From: Bradyrhizobium sp. Leo170
GTDB lineage: Bacteria; Pseudomonadota; Alphaproteobacteria; Rhizobiales; Xanthobacteraceae
DNA length: 61,276 nucleotides
Assembly (NCBI RefSeq): GCF_004296405.1
Contig: NZ_PSRR01000012.1
Location: 1-61,276, forward strand
Direction: 5' to 3'
Shown: piece after piece, positions 31,915 to 40,689 of the stretch
Layout: every line of letters begins with the position of its first letter
Position numbering within the stretch: the stretch's first letter is position 1
The notes under the pieces: generated by a model
What the model was told of the DNA's origin: nothing
Database searches by the model: none
What the model saw: the letters and a program-made list of their open reading frames with translations, nothing else
Made by a program: the position numbers and the translations under genes

Positions 31915-33495
31915 ATGACTGTCGTTAGGACATTCGTACTTGGTGGGGCCGCAAGCCTCATCACTCTGGCGGGCGCGCAGGCGGCCGATCTTCCGGTGAA
32001 GGCGAAGGCCGTCGAATATGTGAAGGTCTGCTCGCTGTACGGCGCCGGCTTCTGGTACATCCCGGGCACCGACACCTGCATGAAGATCGGCGGCTATCTG
32101 CGCGTGGACGCCACCTTCAACGGCGGTATCCATGGCACGCCGGCGTGGAACGGCGATATCGGTCAGGGGAACCGTTATCGCGATTACTTCGCCGCTCGTT
32201 CCCGTATGGCGCTGACGATCGATACCCGCACCGCCACCGAATATGGCGTGGTCCGCACCTTCGGCCAGGCCGACTTCCAGTTCTCGACGCTCGGCGGCAG
32301 CACCTACAACCCGAACTCGATCAATACCGGCCTGCCGGTTGCCGGCTCGCAGTTGCTCGACACTCCCGGCGGCGGCTATGTCGCGGTCGAATACGTCTTC
32401 ATTCAGTTTGCCGGTTTCACGTTTGGTAAGTCCGCTTCCGCCTACGCTACTCCGTGGCAGGGCTTCCCGGGCAACATCAACTCCAACCTGCTCGGCGGCC
32501 AGAACACCGACACCGGTGTGAACAACATCCAGTACACCGCGCAGTTCGGCAACGGCGTGTCGGCCAGCATCGGCTTGGACGATCCGACGGTCTGGGATCG
32601 CACCGCGGTCTACAACCTGTCGCTGCCTCTGAACGCGACGTTCAACTCGGGCAACGCCTATGCGGGCGTTCACTCGCCTGACGTGGTCGGCAACATCCGC
32701 GTCGACCAGGCTTGGGGTCTGTTCCAGATTTCGGCCGCGGCGCATGAAGTGAGCGGCTCCTACAACACGCTCAACGCGGCTGGCGCGCCAGCCGGCGGCG
32801 TGGGTCTGCCGGGTGCGGCACCGACCGGAGCGTCCGAGCTTTCCGGTCACCCTGACACCAAGTGGGGTGGCGCGGCGATGATCGGCGTGAACATCAAGAA
32901 CATCCCGACCGGCCCCGGCGACGACATCAAGTTCGACGTCAGCTACGCCAAGGGCGCGACCAAGTACGTGATCTCCTCCTCGTCAGCCTCGCCGAGCTTC
33001 GCGATGTTCGGCGGCGGCGGCGCGGGCGCCTACCAGAGCATCGGCTTCGGTGCCACCACCGACGGCGTCTACCTGCCGGTCGCGGCCGGCGGCGACGGAT
33101 CGCTGCATCTGACGGAAGCCTTCGGCATCCGCGGCGCTTTCAACCACAACTGGGATCCCTACTGGTCGACCAGCGTCTTCGGCAGCTATTCGGCAGTCCG
33201 GTATGATGGTGCGGCGAAGGCGTTCATGTGCCTCAACTACACCACGCCGGCCAAGGCGGTCAGCGCGGACTTCGTCTGCAACCCGAACTTCAACGTGTCG
33301 CAGCTCGGTGCGGTCACTCGCTGGACCCCGGTCAAGAACCTGACCTTCTCGGCCGAATTCCAGTGGTTCCACCTCGACCAGAGCTTCCAGGGCACCGCCG
33401 TCCTGGGCCCGTCGGCGCCCAAGCCGGCCGCCCGCTACGAGTTCAAGGACCAGGATACCTTCCTGCTCCAGCTCCGCGCGCAGCGTAACTTCTGA
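31915..33495 (+). CDS. Outer membrane porin (Rhizobiales Omp2b type)
   Basis: A 526-residue protein. Signal peptide MTVVRTFVLGGAASLITLAG with AQA-ADLP cleavage, then the invariant porin start LPVKAKAVEYVKVCSLYGAG and GFWYIPGTDTCMKIGGYLRV, with two cysteines as in this family. The rest is alternating beta strands of a 16-stranded barrel, ending in aromatic Phe (RAQRNF), the outer-membrane sorting signal. Forms a diffusion channel for small solutes. AGGAGG precedes ATG; a strong terminator follows. Such porins are multicopy in Bradyrhizobium and highly expressed. Confidence 0.95.
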   Translation: MTVVRTFVLGGAASLITLAGAQAADLPVKAKAVEYVKVCSLYGAGFWYIPGTDTCMKIGGYLRVDATFNGGIHGTPAWNGDIGQGNRYRDYFAARSRMALTIDTRTATEYGVVRTFGQADFQFSTLGGSTYNPNSINTGLPVAGSQLLDTPGGGYVAVEYVFIQFAGFTFGKSASAYATPWQGFPGNINSNLLGGQNTDTGVNNIQYTAQFGNGVSASIGLDDPTVWDRTAVYNLSLPLNATFNSGNAYAGVHSPDVVGNIRVDQAWGLFQISAAAHEVSGSYNTLNAAGAPAGGVGLPGAAPTGASELSGHPDTKWGGAAMIGVNIKNIPTGPGDDIKFDVSYAKGATKYVISSSSASPSFAMFGGGGAGAYQSIGFGATTDGVYLPVAAGGDGSLHLTEAFGIRGAFNHNWDPYWSTSVFGSYSAVRYDGAAKAFMCLNYTTPAKAVSADFVCNPNFNVSQLGAVTRWTPVKNLTFSAEFQWFHLDQSFQGTAVLGPSAPKPAARYEFKDQDTFLLQLRAQRNF

Positions 33496-33578
33496 GGACA
33501 AAGAGCCGCAGCACGCCTGCGGTTCTACCAACGTCAACAGAGACCTGCCGCAAACAGTTCTTCGTGTTGACCTCCAGG

Positions 33579-33617
33579 GACCTCCGGCGATGCCCCGCCG
33601 GAGGTCTTTCCTTTTGG
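33579..33617 (+). terminator. Rho-independent terminator of porin gene
   Basis: Perfect 11-bp stem GACCTCCGGCG / CGCCGGAGGTC (33579-33589 with 33596-33606), then TTTCCTTTTGG. Confidence 0.85.
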
Positions 33618-33620
33618 CAT

Positions 33621-33663
33621 GACATATTGTTCACGTGACATGGTGTCCGCGCGACATATTGTT
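33621..33663. promoter_or_regulatory. Paired GACATATTGTT direct repeats upstream of MarR gene
   Basis: The 11-mer GACATATTGTT occurs at 33621-33631 and 33653-33663, 32 bases apart (three helical turns), with GTGACATGGTGTC between. They are 160-200 bases before the MarR start and could be operator sites. No known consensus. Confidence 0.35.
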
Positions 33664-33822
33664 GTTGCGTCCGGTTCCGCATTTGCTCATATTTTATGCA
33701 GAACTAGCCGGTGAATTTCGATTTTCGCTCTGGCGTTTCCTATGGCGGCCGATGCAGCATTCCGCGCCCTGTCGGCGCTCTAGGGTCGCTTCCATAAGGA
33801 GCAGTCGGGGACGCCGTCGGTT

Positions 33823-34332
33823 ATGCCCATCCTGTCCCGCGAGCATAATGAATCAGCAGAAATGTCTTACCTTGACGGTTCCCTGGGCTATGCCCTCCAC
33901 CGGGCGCAACTGGCGGTCTTTGAGGGAATTCTTCAGTGTTTCGCTGAGTCCGACGTAACGGCTGCGGAATTCCTGGTGCTTGTGGTGGTGGCGGAGAACC
34001 CCGGCATCAACCAGGCTGATCTCGCCAAGAGCCTTGAAGTGGAGCGCCCGAGGATCGTTCCGACCCTCAACAGCCTGGAACAGCGCGGATTAGCCAAGCG
34101 CACCCAGGTCGCGCAAGATGCCCGCGTCAGGCAGATCCACCTTACCAAGAGCGGCCATCAGCTCGTGAAGGTGCTGCAACGGCGCGCCCGGGACCATCAG
34201 AAAAGGGTCATGGCGCGGCTCGACGAAACCGAGGCAAAGGTGATTCTCTCCTGCCTCTGGAAACTCGCAGGGCGAGATTGTCCCGACGAAGAGCGCATCC
34301 GTCGGAACGGAGCACAAGTCCGCAGCGTCTGA
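33823..34332 (+). CDS. MarR family transcriptional regulator
   Basis: A 169-residue winged-helix protein: VTAAEFLVLVVVAENPGINQ, ADLAKSLEVERPRIVPTLNS, LEQRGLAKRTQVAQDARVRQ, then the dimerisation helix (DETEAKVILSCLWKLAG). Binds DNA as a dimer; often senses aromatic compounds. It is convergent with the amidohydrolase gene. The wing lacks the usual DRR triplet (QDARVRQ). ATG 33862 (MSYLDGSLG) is an alternative start. Confidence 0.9.
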   Translation: MPILSREHNESAEMSYLDGSLGYALHRAQLAVFEGILQCFAESDVTAAEFLVLVVVAENPGINQADLAKSLEVERPRIVPTLNSLEQRGLAKRTQVAQDARVRQIHLTKSGHQLVKVLQRRARDHQKRVMARLDETEAKVILSCLWKLAGRDCPDEERIRRNGAQVRSV

Positions 34333-34396
34333 GCCTTCGCTGCGAACGTGCTGATGAGCCGCTGGTCCCGCTGCTCGGCGTCATTCCGGCTGACGA

Positions 34397-35485
34397 TCAC
34401 GCCTGGACGTTGATCAGCTTCGCCGCGGTCAGGCCGAGGATGTCGGCCTTCTCATCGCTCAATGACGTGCATGCGAAGATGTGGTCGACCGGCTGCAACT
34501 GCCACGGATAAGGATAGTCGCTGCCCAGCACGAGCTGGGACGCGCCGACCTGCGCGGCCAGATGCCGGATGGCCTCCGGCGAGAACACCAGCGAATCGAA
34601 ATAGATCTGCTTGAGATATTCGGTCGGCCGCTTCTTCAGCTTGATGTCGGGATTGCAATTGGCCGGGCTGACCAGGCAGGCGTGATCCGCACGATCCGCA
34701 TAGGAAGGCAGATAACCGCCGCCATGCGCGGCGATGATCTTCAACCCGGGGAAACGGTCGAACGTGCCTTCGAAGATCAGGTGCGCCAGCGCAATGCTGG
34801 TCTCGGTCGGGTAGGCAACGAGGTTGGAGAGCCAGCCGTTACCGGCGAGATGCTTGTTCAATTCCGCGATGCCCTGCGGATGGATGAACAAGGGGACGCC
34901 AAGCTCTTCAGCCTTGGCCCAGACCGGGTGAAATTTGGGATCGGAAAACGGCATGCCCTCGACCATGCCGCCGATGGCTGCGCCTTTCAGCCCCTGCTTC
35001 TTGACCGCTGTCTCCAGCTCCTTCACCGCAAGATCGGGTGCCTGCAGCGTCAGCGACGCGAAGCCGGCAAAACGATCCGGCTTGGATGCACAAAGCTCGG
35101 CGAGCTTTTCGTTCTGCATCTGCACGATTTTGCCGGCGAGCTCACGATCGCGGCTGTACCAGAACGGATTGATCGACAGCACTTCCATGTCGACCGCCTG
35201 CGCGTCCATCGCCGCCAGCCGCTGATCGAGACTGATGAATGCTTCCTCGGCGCCGCGCACCGGAGGGACCTGGATCTTGCCGGCATCGTTGCCCAGCAGT
35301 GCGCCGGCCTCCCGGATCTGGCAATGCGCGTGAACGTCGATGGTCTTCACACGCTTGCCGTTGACACTGACCGGCAGCGTCTGGCGCGCCGGCTGCTGCG
35401 CGTGCGCGCTCCGCAACAGACCGCAACTGCAGAACATGATGCTGGCGGCAGCGCCGCCCTTCAAGAAGTTTCGACGGGTGGTCAC
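34397..35485 (-). CDS. Amidohydrolase family protein (ACMSD-like), Tat-exported
   Basis: GTG start with GGGAGG upstream gives TTRRNFLKGGAAASIMFCSC, a twin-arginine signal. The mature enzyme has the metal-binding IDVHAHC motif, VPLFIHPQG, IIAAHGGGYLPSY and the catalytic Asp in LVLGSDYPYPW: the TIM-barrel amidohydrolase_2 layout of 2-amino-3-carboxymuconate-6-semialdehyde decarboxylases and related aromatic acid decarboxylases. Periplasmic location is unusual for a decarboxylase. Neighbouring cyclase and binding-protein genes suggest a catabolic group for an aromatic or dicarboxylic substrate (inference). Confidence 0.88.
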   Translation of the reverse strand: MTTRRNFLKGGAAASIMFCSCGLLRSAHAQQPARQTLPVSVNGKRVKTIDVHAHCQIREAGALLGNDAGKIQVPPVRGAEEAFISLDQRLAAMDAQAVDMEVLSINPFWYSRDRELAGKIVQMQNEKLAELCASKPDRFAGFASLTLQAPDLAVKELETAVKKQGLKGAAIGGMVEGMPFSDPKFHPVWAKAEELGVPLFIHPQGIAELNKHLAGNGWLSNLVAYPTETSIALAHLIFEGTFDRFPGLKIIAAHGGGYLPSYADRADHACLVSPANCNPDIKLKKRPTEYLKQIYFDSLVFSPEAIRHLAAQVGASQLVLGSDYPYPWQLQPVDHIFACTSLSDEKADILGLTAAKLINVQA

Positions 35486-35598
35486 GCGGGTTCCTCCCAG
35501 TTTTATTTTTGAAGCCCGCAAGGTAAGGTAGAAAAAGCGGCCTCAGCAAGGCAGCCGGTGCGCGGCGCACAAATGCAACCGCGGTTAGAGCGCTCTTT

Positions 35599-36474
35599 TC
35601 AGAGGTGCTTTTCGAAGAACGTGTCCGGATACGGATCGTCGTTGAAACGCTCGATCTCGTTCCAGCCGCGGTTGCGGTAAAGCTGCTGCGCCTCGGGCAG
35701 CGCGCTGTTCGTATCGAGACGCAGGACCTTGATGGACAACTCGCGGGCGATGTTCTCGGCCGCCTCCATGAGACGACGTGCGAGCCCAAGGCCGCGTGCT
35801 GATGGCGCGACCCACAGCCGCTTGATTTCCGCGATCTCGCCGCCACCGCCCTTCAGTCCGACGCAGCCGATCAGCAAGCCGTCCGACATCGCGACGAGGA
35901 ATGCGCCGCGCGGGCGGATCAAATTCACGGCCTCCGGATCGCGAGACAGCGAGACGTCGAAGCCTTTCTCAAAGCGGCGCGCGAGTTCGGCATAATATTC
36001 GCCGAGGCAATATCTGGCGTCGTCGCGCCTCGGGTCCATTTCCTCGAGCACGATGCGGCCGCGCCCCAGCGCGGAAGCGACAAGGTCCATCGCGCGCAGA
36101 AGTTCTTCCTGCCGCGCGTGGCGGGCCAGGAAGTCTTTGGCTTGGGCGTTGGAGAGCGCTTCATAAGCGCGGAATTCGGAACGGCCGGCCTTGGTCAGCC
36201 GGGCGACGCGGCGCCGCGCATCCTCGGGATGCGGCACGGTCTCGATCAGGCCTTCGTCTTCCAGGCCGCGCAGCAGGCGGCTCATCAGGCCGGAGTCGAG
36301 CCCGAGATACTCGCGGATCGCCGCGACATCCGACTGCCCATGCCCAATTGCGTTGAGCACGCGGGCGCTGCCGAGCGGGCGTCCGCGCCCGAGAAAGGAC
36401 GTGTCCAGGGCGCCCACCTCGGAGGTGACGGCACGGTTGAAGCGGCGGACACGCGCGATGGGGTCGAGCGGCAT
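35599..36474 (-). CDS. MarR-GNAT fusion regulator
   Basis: A 291-residue fusion. Residues 1-140 are a MarR winged helix (AAIREYLGLDSGLMSRLLRG, LEDEGLIETVPHPEDARRRV); residues 145-291 are a GNAT acetyltransferase domain with the acetyl-CoA loop VAPSARGLGLARRLMEAAEN (R-G-x-G-x-A) and LYRNRGWNEIERFN. Fusions of this type couple an acetylation or acyl-CoA sensing module to DNA binding. A perfect 20-bp palindrome sits three bases upstream of ATG 36474, so autoregulation is very likely. Confidence 0.93.
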   Translation of the reverse strand: MPLDPIARVRRFNRAVTSEVGALDTSFLGRGRPLGSARVLNAIGHGQSDVAAIREYLGLDSGLMSRLLRGLEDEGLIETVPHPEDARRRVARLTKAGRSEFRAYEALSNAQAKDFLARHARQEELLRAMDLVASALGRGRIVLEEMDPRRDDARYCLGEYYAELARRFEKGFDVSLSRDPEAVNLIRPRGAFLVAMSDGLLIGCVGLKGGGGEIAEIKRLWVAPSARGLGLARRLMEAAENIARELSIKVLRLDTNSALPEAQQLYRNRGWNEIERFNDDPYPDTFFEKHL

Positions 36475-36476
36475 GA

Positions 36477-36496
36477 TATCTGACTTTAGTCAGATA
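36477..36496. promoter_or_regulatory. Palindromic operator at the MarR-GNAT start codon
   Basis: TATCTGAC-TTTA-GTCAGATA, perfect 8-bp arms, ends three bases from the ATG. The geometry (short spacing, A/T-rich ends) is that of MarR-family operators; binding here would block transcription or translation initiation. Confidence 0.7.
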
Positions 36497-36588
36497 ACTC
36501 GTCCTGTCAACCGGACAGGCGATTTGCGATGACGTTCCGCGCGGTGCCCTATCCAGGTCCGAAATCGCCGTCCTCACGTCCGGCGCGG

Positions 36589-37599
36589 TCACGCCGGCTT
36601 TATGCCGGCCTTTGCAATGACGTCACGCCATTTCGGGACTTCGTCTTCGATGCGCTTTCTCATGCCCTCGGGTCCGTTGGCGATGACCTCGAAGCCATCA
36701 TTGCGCAACTGCTCAGCGATCTTCGGTGTCTTCAGGATCCCGATCGACTTGGCCGAAAGCAATTCGATTATGTCCACCGGCGTTTTCGCAGGCGCAAGAA
36801 AACCCTGAAACGTGTCCGAGATGAAATCTCTGTAGCCAAGCTCGACCATGGTCGGAACGTCGGGCAGATCGAACCAGCGATGCGCGCCGGTCACGGCCAA
36901 CGCTTTTAGCGCGCCTGATTTGATATGCGGATGCGCCGGTGGCAGCGCCGCAAAAGCGACCTGCGTGGTTCCGGCAAGGATCGCCTGGATCGCAGGCCCC
37001 GCGCCCGAGAACGGCACATGAGTCATATTGGCCCCGCAGACGATCTTGAAGAGTTCGCCTGACAGATGCGGTGTCGTTCCGACGCCGGGACTCGCATAGT
37101 TCAGTTCGTTCGGATCGGCCTTGGCACGCGAGACGAGATCGGCGATCGAAGTCACGCCGAGATCGGGGGACACCAGAATCACGTTCGGCGAGGTACCGAG
37201 TTCGGCGATGGGCGCAAAATCCTTGTACGGATCATATGGGATCTTGGCATAAAGTCCGGGATTGACGACATAGGCGCTCGAGGTGACGAGCAGCGTGCAG
37301 CCGTCAGCGTCTGCATGCGCAGCAATCCCGATGCCGATATTGCCGCCCGCACCGGGACGGTTCTCGATCACCGCCGTTCCGCCGATCGCCTGGCCGAGAT
37401 GGGTTGCGAGGACGCGCGCGATGATGTCGGTCGGCCCCGCCGGCGCGAATGGCACGATGATCTTGATCGGCCGGTCGGGATAGCTTCCTGCGCCGGCTGG
37501 TCCTGGCCTGAGGCTTGCGCCTGTTACCAGACCGATGAACGTTCCGCCGGCGTGCAGGATCTCCCGGCGCGACCGGTTCTTGTGTTTCCTCTCCTGCAT
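36589..37599 (-). CDS. Tripartite tricarboxylate transporter substrate-binding protein (Bug family)
   Basis: A 336-residue periplasmic binding protein. N-terminus RSRREILHAGGTFIGLVTGA is a Tat-like signal. Core motifs: YPDRPIKIIVPFAPAGPTDI, VIENRPGAGGNIGIGIAAHA, YASPGVGTTPHLSGELFK, HVPFSGAGPAIQAILAGTTQ. Bug proteins bind carboxylates for TctAB-type or orphan use; no tctA/tctB is in the window, so it is probably an orphan receptor. It lies 51 bases downstream of the cyclase gene on the same strand. Confidence 0.93.
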   Translation of the reverse strand: MQERKHKNRSRREILHAGGTFIGLVTGASLRPGPAGAGSYPDRPIKIIVPFAPAGPTDIIARVLATHLGQAIGGTAVIENRPGAGGNIGIGIAAHADADGCTLLVTSSAYVVNPGLYAKIPYDPYKDFAPIAELGTSPNVILVSPDLGVTSIADLVSRAKADPNELNYASPGVGTTPHLSGELFKIVCGANMTHVPFSGAGPAIQAILAGTTQVAFAALPPAHPHIKSGALKALAVTGAHRWFDLPDVPTMVELGYRDFISDTFQGFLAPAKTPVDIIELLSAKSIGILKTPKIAEQLRNDGFEVIANGPEGMRKRIEDEVPKWRDVIAKAGIKPA

Positions 37600-37650
37600 T
37601 TTTCTTTTTCCTGTTCTGTCCCTAAAGCGGGATGACTTTTCTTCAACGCC

Positions 37651-38337
37651 CTACATGTCGAACACCGCGACCGCGCGGATCGGCGAGGCCGTGCCTTCGC
37701 GCCACTTCATCGGCAGGCCGATGAAGGTGAATTGTCCCTTGCCCAGCAGCGCTTCGAGATTGCAGAGGCTTTCGATGTGGGTGATGTCCAGATCGAGACA
37801 CGCCTTGTGCACCAGCAGATTGACGTCGCTGTCAGGTCCTGGCCGCATCGAATCGATGCCGAAATGCACGATGCCTTGGCTGGCGAGCCACTCCGTGGCG
37901 GCGACGTTCACGCCGGGATTGTCGGTCGAATAGGCCTTGCGCGGAAAGGTACGTTCGTGATGACCCGTGCATAGCAGCACCGTGCCGCCTTTCGGCACGC
38001 CGACGGCGGACTGCTTTACGGCGGTTTGAAGATCAGCGGGCGAGATTTCGGCGCGCGGCGCGATGTGCCGCAGGTCGAGGCAGATGCCCGGCACGATGCA
38101 TTTTTCCAGCGGGTACTGGTCGATCGATATGCCTCGTGGCCCGAAATGCCGCGGTGCATCAATATGGGTTCCGCCATGATCGGCCATCGAGATGAACATC
38201 GACGACAGTCCGTACACATTTCCGGACTCTGCCAAGGCTTCTTCATGGTTCTTCCACATGCCGTGTATGATCGGCGGATGGCCAGGATAGCTCGGCGTAC
38301 GATGATAGAGCTCGCGGCTGAGGTCGACGATCTTCAT
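37651..38337 (-). CDS. Cyclase family protein (kynurenine formamidase-like)
   Basis: A 228-residue protein. ATG 38337 follows AGGAAGGT; MKIVDLSRELYHRTPSYPGH opens the cyclase fold. The metal motif HGGTHIDAPRHF (H-x-G-T-H-x-D-x-P) and GTVLLCTGHHERTF are intact. Such enzymes hydrolyse N-formylkynurenine or related amides/lactones using zinc or manganese. The neighbours (binding protein, amidohydrolase, MarR-GNAT) suggest a small catabolic unit. A longer upstream frame to 38436 has no similarity. Confidence 0.9.
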   Translation of the reverse strand: MKIVDLSRELYHRTPSYPGHPPIIHGMWKNHEEALAESGNVYGLSSMFISMADHGGTHIDAPRHFGPRGISIDQYPLEKCIVPGICLDLRHIAPRAEISPADLQTAVKQSAVGVPKGGTVLLCTGHHERTFPRKAYSTDNPGVNVAATEWLASQGIVHFGIDSMRPGPDSDVNLLVHKACLDLDITHIESLCNLEALLGKGQFTFIGLPMKWREGTASPIRAVAVFDM

Positions 38338-38594
38338 GAGGTGCACCTTCCTGGGTGGGAACTGCGGACGAACGGCATGTGTGCATGGCCGGCTGAATGA
38401 GCTTGTCCTTTGGCGTCGGACGTCCTCGATGCGCATTCGGCGGCGTGCCTGGTCCCGCCATCCTACGTTTGGTGAAGGCTCCCCTCAATGCGTCATTACA
38501 ATGCGAACGAATCGGCGAGCCCGCGAGGCGTTAACCTCATCCATTTACAATCCGTAAACACCTGCAAGCGCAGCCTCCGCACCGGAGGTGCAGC

Positions 38595-38762
38595 ATGCTC
38601 ATCTACCCCGTACCTGTCGAAGTGACGAAGGCGAGGGTTCAGCTTCTCGCCCATCAGATGGAAAAGGCCCCGCCTCGTATCATCAACGAAGCCGTCCTTG
38701 ACGTTTTCGCGGCCAAGAACAAGGTCGAACGCGACGCTGTTGCCGTCGATATCAAGGCGTAG
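38595..38762 (+). CDS. Possible 55-aa protein with strong ribosome site
   Basis: GGAGGTGCAGC precedes ATG 38595. The product reads MLIYPVPVEVTKARVQLLAH, MEKAPPRIINEAVLDVFAAK and KVERDAVAVDIKA: mostly helical with two short strands. No family recognised. Composition matches core genes. The ribosome site is the main argument; the gene could also be a relic of a longer one. Confidence 0.45.
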   Translation: MLIYPVPVEVTKARVQLLAHQMEKAPPRIINEAVLDVFAAKNKVERDAVAVDIKA

Positions 38763-38945
38763 AGCGCACGGACGTCCCTCTCGTATTGTCAGCGCCAGCC
38801 CTTGCAGTGAGAAAAGCCATCCCTCACGTTGCGCCGAGTCGGCCTGCGCGATCAATGGCGGCGCGGACCTATCGAAGCGTTCGGGCGTTGACGGCAGACC
38901 ATCCCGGTGATGGTGGCGCCATTGTCTCACCGCGAGGTCACACGA

Positions 38946-39338
38946 ATGAAGCGGCAGTTCATCATCGCCCTCGGCGGGACGACGTTGCTACTCGCGTCAT
39001 TTGCTTCCGGGCAACCGATGGCGCAGGGCACGGACGCATCGGGACAGCAATTGTTCAACAATTCCTGCCGGACCTGCCACACCACGAAAGAGGGTGACAA
39101 TCGCGTCGGTCCGCATCTGCACAACATCGTCGGCCGGAAGGCTGGCTCATTGCCGAATTATCGCTACTCCGAGGCGATGCAATCTGCTGATTTCGTGTGG
39201 GACGAAGACAAGCTCGGACGCTTCATCGAAAATCCGGATGCCCTGGTGCCGGGCAACGGCATGACGCCCTATACTGGAGTCCGTTCTGCCGAGGACAAGG
39301 CGAAGATAATTGCCTTCCTGAAGTCATCGAGCCAATGA
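38946..39338 (+). CDS. Class I cytochrome c
   Basis: A 130-residue periplasmic cytochrome. ATG 38946 with GAGG upstream; signal peptide MKRQFIIALGGTTLLLASFA. Haem attachment site CRTCHTT, conserved VGPHLHNIVGRKAGSLPNYR (cytochrome c2/c550 loop), the Met ligand in GNGMTPYTGV, and a C-terminal helix EDKAKIIAFLK. Transfers electrons in the periplasm between a bc1 complex or dehydrogenase and an oxidase. Stand-alone gene. Confidence 0.95.
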   Translation: MKRQFIIALGGTTLLLASFASGQPMAQGTDASGQQLFNNSCRTCHTTKEGDNRVGPHLHNIVGRKAGSLPNYRYSEAMQSADFVWDEDKLGRFIENPDALVPGNGMTPYTGVRSAEDKAKIIAFLKSSSQ

Positions 39339-39359
39339 GCCGCGCCACTTTCCCGGCAC

Positions 39360-39640
39360 GACAAGCATGCTCCGGAAAAGTGGAAACCGGTTTCGCCTAG
39401 AGGTGATGACTTTTCTTCGAAGCGTCATCCCGCTCTAGCTCTTTGTTTGAGCATGATCTCCGCGCAAACGCTTCGCGTTTGTCGCGAGGGAAAACCGGTC
39501 TCCACTGTTCCGGATCATGCTCTAGCGAGAAGTCCGAAGCGTTAGCGCGGAGATCATGCGCGGGCAAAGCGATGAAATCATGATCCGATTGATCGGATCA
39601 TGATCCGGAACGCGCTACAGCGGTAACGCTTTTTCGCGCA
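39360..39640 (+). repeat. Bradyrhizobium-type intergenic palindromic repeat block
   Basis: A mosaic of imperfect inverted segments: GCATGCTCCGGAAAAGTGG, TTGAGCATGATCTCCGCGCA, GTTCCGGATCATGCTCTAGC and others. It ends with a perfect 13-bp-arm hairpin (ATCATGATCCGAT / ATCGGATCATGAT, 39577-39604). This block type is abundant between genes in the genus and probably acts as a transcript end or attenuator. Confidence 0.7.
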
Positions 39641-39708
39641 CAATCCTTTGAGCCTTGGATTATCGTCGCCTCACTGCGTGGCGTACCGCGCGGAGCATTC
39701 ACCACCAT

Positions 39709-40689
39709 ATGAAGGAAGCGCGAGTGAACGGTAATACGCATGCCACTCTCGATCCACAAGTCGCGGAGCTTCTGGCGAAATTGCACGCCGCTGGGACGCT
39801 AACATTGGGGACGACCCTTTCCGCTGACGAAAAGATCGCCGCTGTGCGCACGAGAATGACCAGCATCGCTCAACTCGGGTTCCCGCCCGAGCCAATCGGG
39901 ATGAGGGAAGCTTTCATTCCCGGTGCTCCCGGTAAGCTGATGACACGTGTCTATATACCCCAGCGAGAACTCGCGCTTCCTGCGCCAGCGCTGCTGTACT
40001 GTCACGGCGGCGGCTTTGTCGCTGGAAGTCTGGACAACTACGATACCGCTCTTGCTGCGCTGGCAAACCGCGCCGCTTGCCTGGTCGTGTCGGTGGCCTA
40101 CCGGTTAGCTCCGGAGCATCCCTACCCGGCGGCGAATGAGGATGTCTGGGCTGCGCTACAGTGGTTGAGCCGTACAACTGAAATCAATGTCGATCCGCGA
40201 CGCATCGCAGTGGGAGGCGACAGTGCGGGTGGATTGCTCGCGGCATGGGTCGCACAGAAGGCAAGAACCGAAGGGTTGCCCTTGAGCATGCAGGTTCTGC
40301 TCTATCCCAACCTGGATACGACGGTATCGAGCAAATCCTGGCAAGAACTTGGGACCGGCACGTACGGATTGCGGCGAGACGATATGCTCGATTGGTATGA
40401 TGCTTATCTCCCGCCAGGCATCGATCGCACCGATCCACGGGTTTCACCTGCCTACGCGACTGATCTCGCGGGGTTGGCGCCGGCATTGATCATCACTGCC
40501 GAATTCGATCCGTTGCGTGACGAGGGAAACGCGTACGCCGCCAGGCTCCGCGACGCCGGGGTTCCGATCGACCACTATTGCTGGCCAGGGATGATTCACG
40601 GGCTGCTGTTGGTCGCAGGCGTGCTCGATGCGGGGACGGTGCTAGTTCAGCGCGTGTCCGACGGCCTTCGGTCCGCTTTTCATCGCTAG
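39709..40689 (+). CDS. Alpha/beta hydrolase (hormone-sensitive lipase family esterase)
   Basis: A roughly 326-residue esterase. Motifs: oxyanion HGGGFVAGS, VVSVAYRLAPEHPYPAANED, nucleophile GDSAGGLLAAW, acid TAEFDPLRDEGNAY and base GMIHGLLL. These define family IV (HSL) esterases that hydrolyse short acyl esters in the cytoplasm. The start may be ATG 39709 (MKEARVN) or GTG 39724, which has AAGGAAG at a better distance; the frame is open to 39655. The gene ends in a 15-bp-arm hairpin shared with the convergent LysM gene. Confidence 0.92.
   Translation: MKEARVNGNTHATLDPQVAELLAKLHAAGTLTLGTTLSADEKIAAVRTRMTSIAQLGFPPEPIGMREAFIPGAPGKLMTRVYIPQRELALPAPALLYCHGGGFVAGSLDNYDTALAALANRAACLVVSVAYRLAPEHPYPAANEDVWAALQWLSRTTEINVDPRRIAVGGDSAGGLLAAWVAQKARTEGLPLSMQVLLYPNLDTTVSSKSWQELGTGTYGLRRDDMLDWYDAYLPPGIDRTDPRVSPAYATDLAGLAPALIITAEFDPLRDEGNAYAARLRDAGVPIDHYCWPGMIHGLLLVAGVLDAGTVLVQRVSDGLRSAFHR

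Noticed and set aside
31897..32850. 317-codon minus-strand frame opposite the porin gene
   Set aside because: The porin gene is certain; this is composition-driven.
34481..35512. 343-codon plus-strand frame opposite the amidohydrolase gene
   Set aside because: Shadow of the amidohydrolase; no ribosome site, His/Arg-rich composition.
36589..37599. Idea that the Bug-type binding protein is part of a full tripartite transporter
   Set aside because: No tctA or tctB-like membrane genes occur anywhere in the window.
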